Assembly (NCBI GenBank): GCA_003250235.1
Contig: QKGY01000146.1
Location: forward strand, 1 to 8,888
DNA length: 8,888 nucleotides
Origin: Desulfuromonadaceae bacterium
GTDB lineage: Bacteria; Desulfobacterota; Desulfuromonadia; Desulfuromonadales; SZUA-540
Direction: 5' to 3'
How positions within the stretch are numbered: position 1 is the stretch's first letter; the number at the start of each line of letters is the position of its first letter. Below, one piece after another: positions 6,632 through 8,888 of this stretch. The notes under the pieces are model-generated. The model searched no databases and was not told the DNA's origin. It was given only the letters and a program-made list of their open reading frames with translations. A program made the translations under genes and the position numbers.

Positions 6632-6684
6632 GATCCTTCAGCCAGGGCAGGGCTCGTCTTCGGAACGTAGGCGGGTCTTTTTTA
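6625..6684 (+). promoter_or_regulatory. Riboswitch expression platform with T6 tract
   Basis: Downstream of the aptamer is a TTTTTT run at 6678-6683. Several pairings compete with the aptamer: CCGAAG (6625-6630, overlapping the 3' strand of P1) with CTTCGG (6658-6663); GATCC (6632-6636) with GGGTC (6673-6677) directly before the T-run; and CCCGC-TAC (6593-6600, in the variable arm) with GTA-G-GCGGG (6667-6675). Because two of these use aptamer strands, ligand binding would disfavour them, consistent with an 'on' transcription switch. Which helix is the actual terminator cannot be settled by eye. Confidence 0.5.
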
Positions 6685-6739
6685 TAGCCCCCTCTTCTCT
6701 CGGCCGTACACAACCCAACGTCATTGACGTGAGAGGATC

Positions 6740-8641
6740 ATGGTCGCATCTCCCTTTCAAGCCGGTTTTACCGGGAAGCCAACGGACCCGCAAACCATCT
6801 ATCATCATACCCAGACCGCCATTGCACTGGTCTCGAGAGATGGAACGCTGGCCCAGGCGAACCCTGCCTTTTGCCGCTACCTCGACTACTCTCCAGAAGA
6901 GATGGGGAGCACCCCTTTTTTTGAACTCGTCCATCCGGAGGATAAGGAACGGGTCAAAGATCTCTTTCTGAGCAAGGCGCTAGACGGTACGCCCGGAACC
7001 ATCCCGGTTCGCTATCGGCACAAGAACGGTTCTACGCTCTGGGGTCAGACAAACCTGACGTGGATAACCGGTTGGACTGAGACGGAGCCTCACGGCATTC
7101 TGACGATTCAGGATGTCACGCACGACAAAAAGGAGCTGGAAAGCCTCCGGGAGCAGGGGGATATTTACAAAATCCTGGTGGAAAATATCGATGTCGGAAT
7201 CGCCCTCGTCGACGCCCATCACAAAGTGGTCATGGTAAATGCCGCCAGAGCCAGGATGGTCGGAAAGCCCGCTGCCTCCATGCAGACCAAACACTGCTTC
7301 CGTGCCCTGGAGCAGGGATCGACCATCTGCGAAGACTGCCCCGGAAGCCGGGCCATGAGCACAGGCAAGGCACAAACCCAGATCCGGGAATTTGTCAGTT
7401 CCGAAGGTCAACCGATCATCATACGGCTTCAGGCTCTTCCGGTGTTCAATGCAAAGGGGCAGGCCGACCACTTCATCGAAATCTGCGAAGACATTACCCC
7501 GCGTATCGAGGCGGAACAGCGCCTGCTGGAAAATCAGGAAAAGGTGGAATTCCTCACCCACTACGATCCGGTCACCTATCTGCCCAACCGGTTCCTGCTG
7601 TTCGACCGTCTGACCCAGGTCATTCATAAGGTGCAACGCTCTGGTGCGAAGGCTTTTGTTATCGTCGTCGGCCTTCAGCGTTTCGAAAGGGTGAACAAAA
7701 CCCTCGGGCATGACGCCAGCGACCAGGTTCTGGCGGAAGTGAGCCGCCGGCTCCAGGGGTGCGTACGCAGTTATGACACGGTGGCCCGCACCGGCAGCAG
7801 CGAATTCGCCCTCGTCCTCGAAAATATCCGCGATTTTCAATCGGCCTCCAGCGCCAGCAAGAAGATTCTCGAGATTTTCAGGCAACCGATCAAGATCGAC
7901 GGACAGGATCTGTATATGGGGGGCAGTATCGGCATCAGCCAGTACCCCGACGACGGCAATGCCCCGGACCTGTTGCTCAAAGCGGCCGAGGTGGCGCTGT
8001 CCAAAGCGATCACCGAACCGGGAGGCAATTATCGTTATTACACCGCCGACCTGGATACCCGCGCGCAGGAATTGCTGCAGATGGAATCCTGCCTCGCCAA
8101 GGCAACGGAAAACAGAGAACTGCTTCTTTACTACCAGCCACAGTTCGACCTCAAAACGCAGCAGCTGATCGGCGTCGAGGCGTTGTTGCGATGGCAGCGT
8201 CCGAACCACGGACTGGTTTCCCCGGGAGATTTTATCCCGCTGGCGGAATCATCGGGGCTTATTCTCGCCATGGGAGACTGGGTGCTCAAAGAAGCCTGCC
8301 GGCAAGCGGTCGCATGGGCAAAACAGGGGCTCCCCCCGCTGCTGATGGCCGTCAACATTTCCCCGCGTCAATTTCACCAAGCCAATCTGGCGCAAAAAAT
8401 CGTTGACATATTGCTGGAGACCGGGATGGATCCCGCCTGGCTCGAAGTCGAGATCACCGAAAGCACCATCATGAACGACCTGGATAAGGCGATCCGTACC
8501 ATGGAGGAAATCCATAGCCTCGGGGTTCGCCTGGCCATCGATGATTTCGGCACCGGCTATTCCTCGCTCGGTCGGAGCTCTCAAGCTTTTCCCCATTCAC
8601 AAGCTCAAGGTCGATCAGACCTTTGTGCGCAGCCTGGGTGA
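6740..8641 (+). CDS. PAS-PAS-GGDEF-EAL signalling protein, frameshifted near its end
   Basis: As sequenced the frame gives 633 residues. The ATG at 6740 is the first in frame after a TGA at 6725; its AGAGGA site is unusually close (2 bases). Domains: PAS 1 about 18-127, PAS 2 about 144-255 with C186, C197 and C200, GGDEF about 272-435, EAL from about 445. No membrane segment is seen, so it is cytoplasmic. The GGDEF domain looks catalytically dead: the signature is GSSEF (352-356) and the metal-binding Asp region reads VGLQRFERVNK (310-320). The inhibitory-site motif RSYD (343-346) remains 5 residues before it. The EAL domain keeps EALLRW (480-485), N539 in NISPRQF, EITES (571-575) and DDFGTGYSS (601-609). 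After SSLG at 608-611 the sequence turns into a nonsense tail of 22 residues. The correct continuation lies in another frame, so the product lacks part of the EAL active site. It sits behind the riboswitch. Confidence 0.9.
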   Translation: MVASPFQAGFTGKPTDPQTIYHHTQTAIALVSRDGTLAQANPAFCRYLDYSPEEMGSTPFFELVHPEDKERVKDLFLSKALDGTPGTIPVRYRHKNGSTLWGQTNLTWITGWTETEPHGILTIQDVTHDKKELESLREQGDIYKILVENIDVGIALVDAHHKVVMVNAARARMVGKPAASMQTKHCFRALEQGSTICEDCPGSRAMSTGKAQTQIREFVSSEGQPIIIRLQALPVFNAKGQADHFIEICEDITPRIEAEQRLLENQEKVEFLTHYDPVTYLPNRFLLFDRLTQVIHKVQRSGAKAFVIVVGLQRFERVNKTLGHDASDQVLAEVSRRLQGCVRSYDTVARTGSSEFALVLENIRDFQSASSASKKILEIFRQPIKIDGQDLYMGGSIGISQYPDDGNAPDLLLKAAEVALSKAITEPGGNYRYYTADLDTRAQELLQMESCLAKATENRELLLYYQPQFDLKTQQLIGVEALLRWQRPNHGLVSPGDFIPLAESSGLILAMGDWVLKEACRQAVAWAKQGLPPLLMAVNISPRQFHQANLAQKIVDILLETGMDPAWLEVEITESTIMNDLDKAIRTMEEIHSLGVRLAIDDFGTGYSSLGRSSQAFPHSQAQGRSDLCAQPG

Positions 8642-8861
8642 GGGCCACAATGATGCCACCATCACCGCGGCGGTCATCGCCCTGGCCAAGGCCATGAATC
8701 TCGAGGTTATTGCCGAAGGGATCGAAACGGAGGAACAGCTGGCTTTTCTGCGCAGCAAGAATTGCGATCAGGGGCAGGGATTTCTCTTCAGCCGTCCCAT
8801 CCCGGCCGGGGACTTCCCCGCCTTTTTCCGGGACATGGAACTAAAAGGCCTCAGAACGTAA
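8541..8861 (+). pseudogene. Displaced C-terminal part of the EAL domain
   Basis: This frame carries the missing end of the upstream gene: GALKLFPIHKLKVDQTFV starting at codon 8574, then VIAEGIETEEQ and DQGQGFLFSRP. These contain the catalytic Lys of KLKVD, the Glu of AEGIE and the Gln of DQGQG that complete an EAL active site. Codons before 8574 in this frame are out-of-frame reading of the EAL gene, so the nominal ATG at 8541 is not a real start and no ribosome site precedes it. Removing 4 bases at 8568-8575 joins both parts into one 705-residue protein ending at the TAA 8859-8861. Confidence 0.85.
8568..8575 (+). repeat. TCGG tandem duplication causing the frameshift
   Basis: The sequence reads TCGGTCGG. 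With one copy the codons are TCG-CTC-GGA-GCT-CTC-AAG (S-L-G-A-L-K), exactly the family pattern. With two copies the frame shifts by +4 inside the EAL domain, directly after DDFGTGYSSLG. Confidence 0.8.
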
Positions 8862-8888
8862 AGGGCTTTCGATTTGCACGGGGCAAGG

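Noticed and set aside
6980..8209. 409-codon open frame on the minus strand
   Set aside because: It is antisense to the PAS-GGDEF-EAL gene, with no ribosome site and no recognisable domain.
8560..8580. Programmed ribosomal frameshift joining the two EAL frames
   Set aside because: There is no slippery heptamer at the junction; the shift is explained by an exact 4-bp duplication, which ribosomal slippage by one base would restore only by leaving extra residues in a conserved loop.

Overview
The window looks like a piece of a GC-rich deltaproteobacterial-type chromosome, most likely the Desulfuromonas/Geobacter group (Desulfuromonadia). The reasons are a GEMM-Ib-like riboswitch of the kind described in Geobacter, a PAS-GGDEF-EAL signalling gene with a cysteine-containing PAS, a rubrerythrin-like protein, and strong GGAGG ribosome sites. 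This placement is inference. No mobile element, CRISPR array, rRNA or tRNA was seen.

Layout, left to right. (a) 1-103, minus: the N-terminus of an OsmC-like protein cut by the window edge. (b) 364-1377, plus: a lipoprotein with a TPM domain and an unassigned C-terminal domain. (c) 4302-1406, minus: three genes reading leftward, namely an ABC exporter half-transporter (TTG start), a seven-cysteine GFA/CENP-V zinc protein, and a small rubrerythrin-like diiron protein (GTG start). The first two are 30 bases apart and probably co-transcribed; the third lies 131 bases further on. (d) 4303-4605: a divergent regulatory region. (e) 4606-6269, plus: a two-gene unit made of a secreted, membrane-anchored DUF2167 protein and an M50/site-2-type membrane metalloprotease, closed by a perfect 12-bp terminator hairpin. 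(f) 6490-6739: a probable promoter, a GEMM-I riboswitch and its expression platform. (g) 6740-8861, plus: a PAS-PAS-GGDEF-EAL gene broken near its 3' end by a 4-bp tandem duplication.

The most interesting part is the right-hand module. A cyclic-dinucleotide riboswitch precedes a gene whose restored product has a degenerate GGDEF domain and an EAL domain with the motifs of an active c-di-GMP phosphodiesterase. At the position that separates c-di-GMP from 3',3'-cGAMP selectivity (Vc2 position 20), the riboswitch carries A, as in the Geobacter cGAMP-sensing class. The layout therefore suggests feedback, or crosstalk between cGAMP and c-di-GMP. As sequenced, the duplication TCGGTCGG at 8568-8575 shifts the frame and removes the EAL catalytic Lys, a late Glu and the Gln, so the gene is either inactivated, reversibly switched, or misread in assembly.
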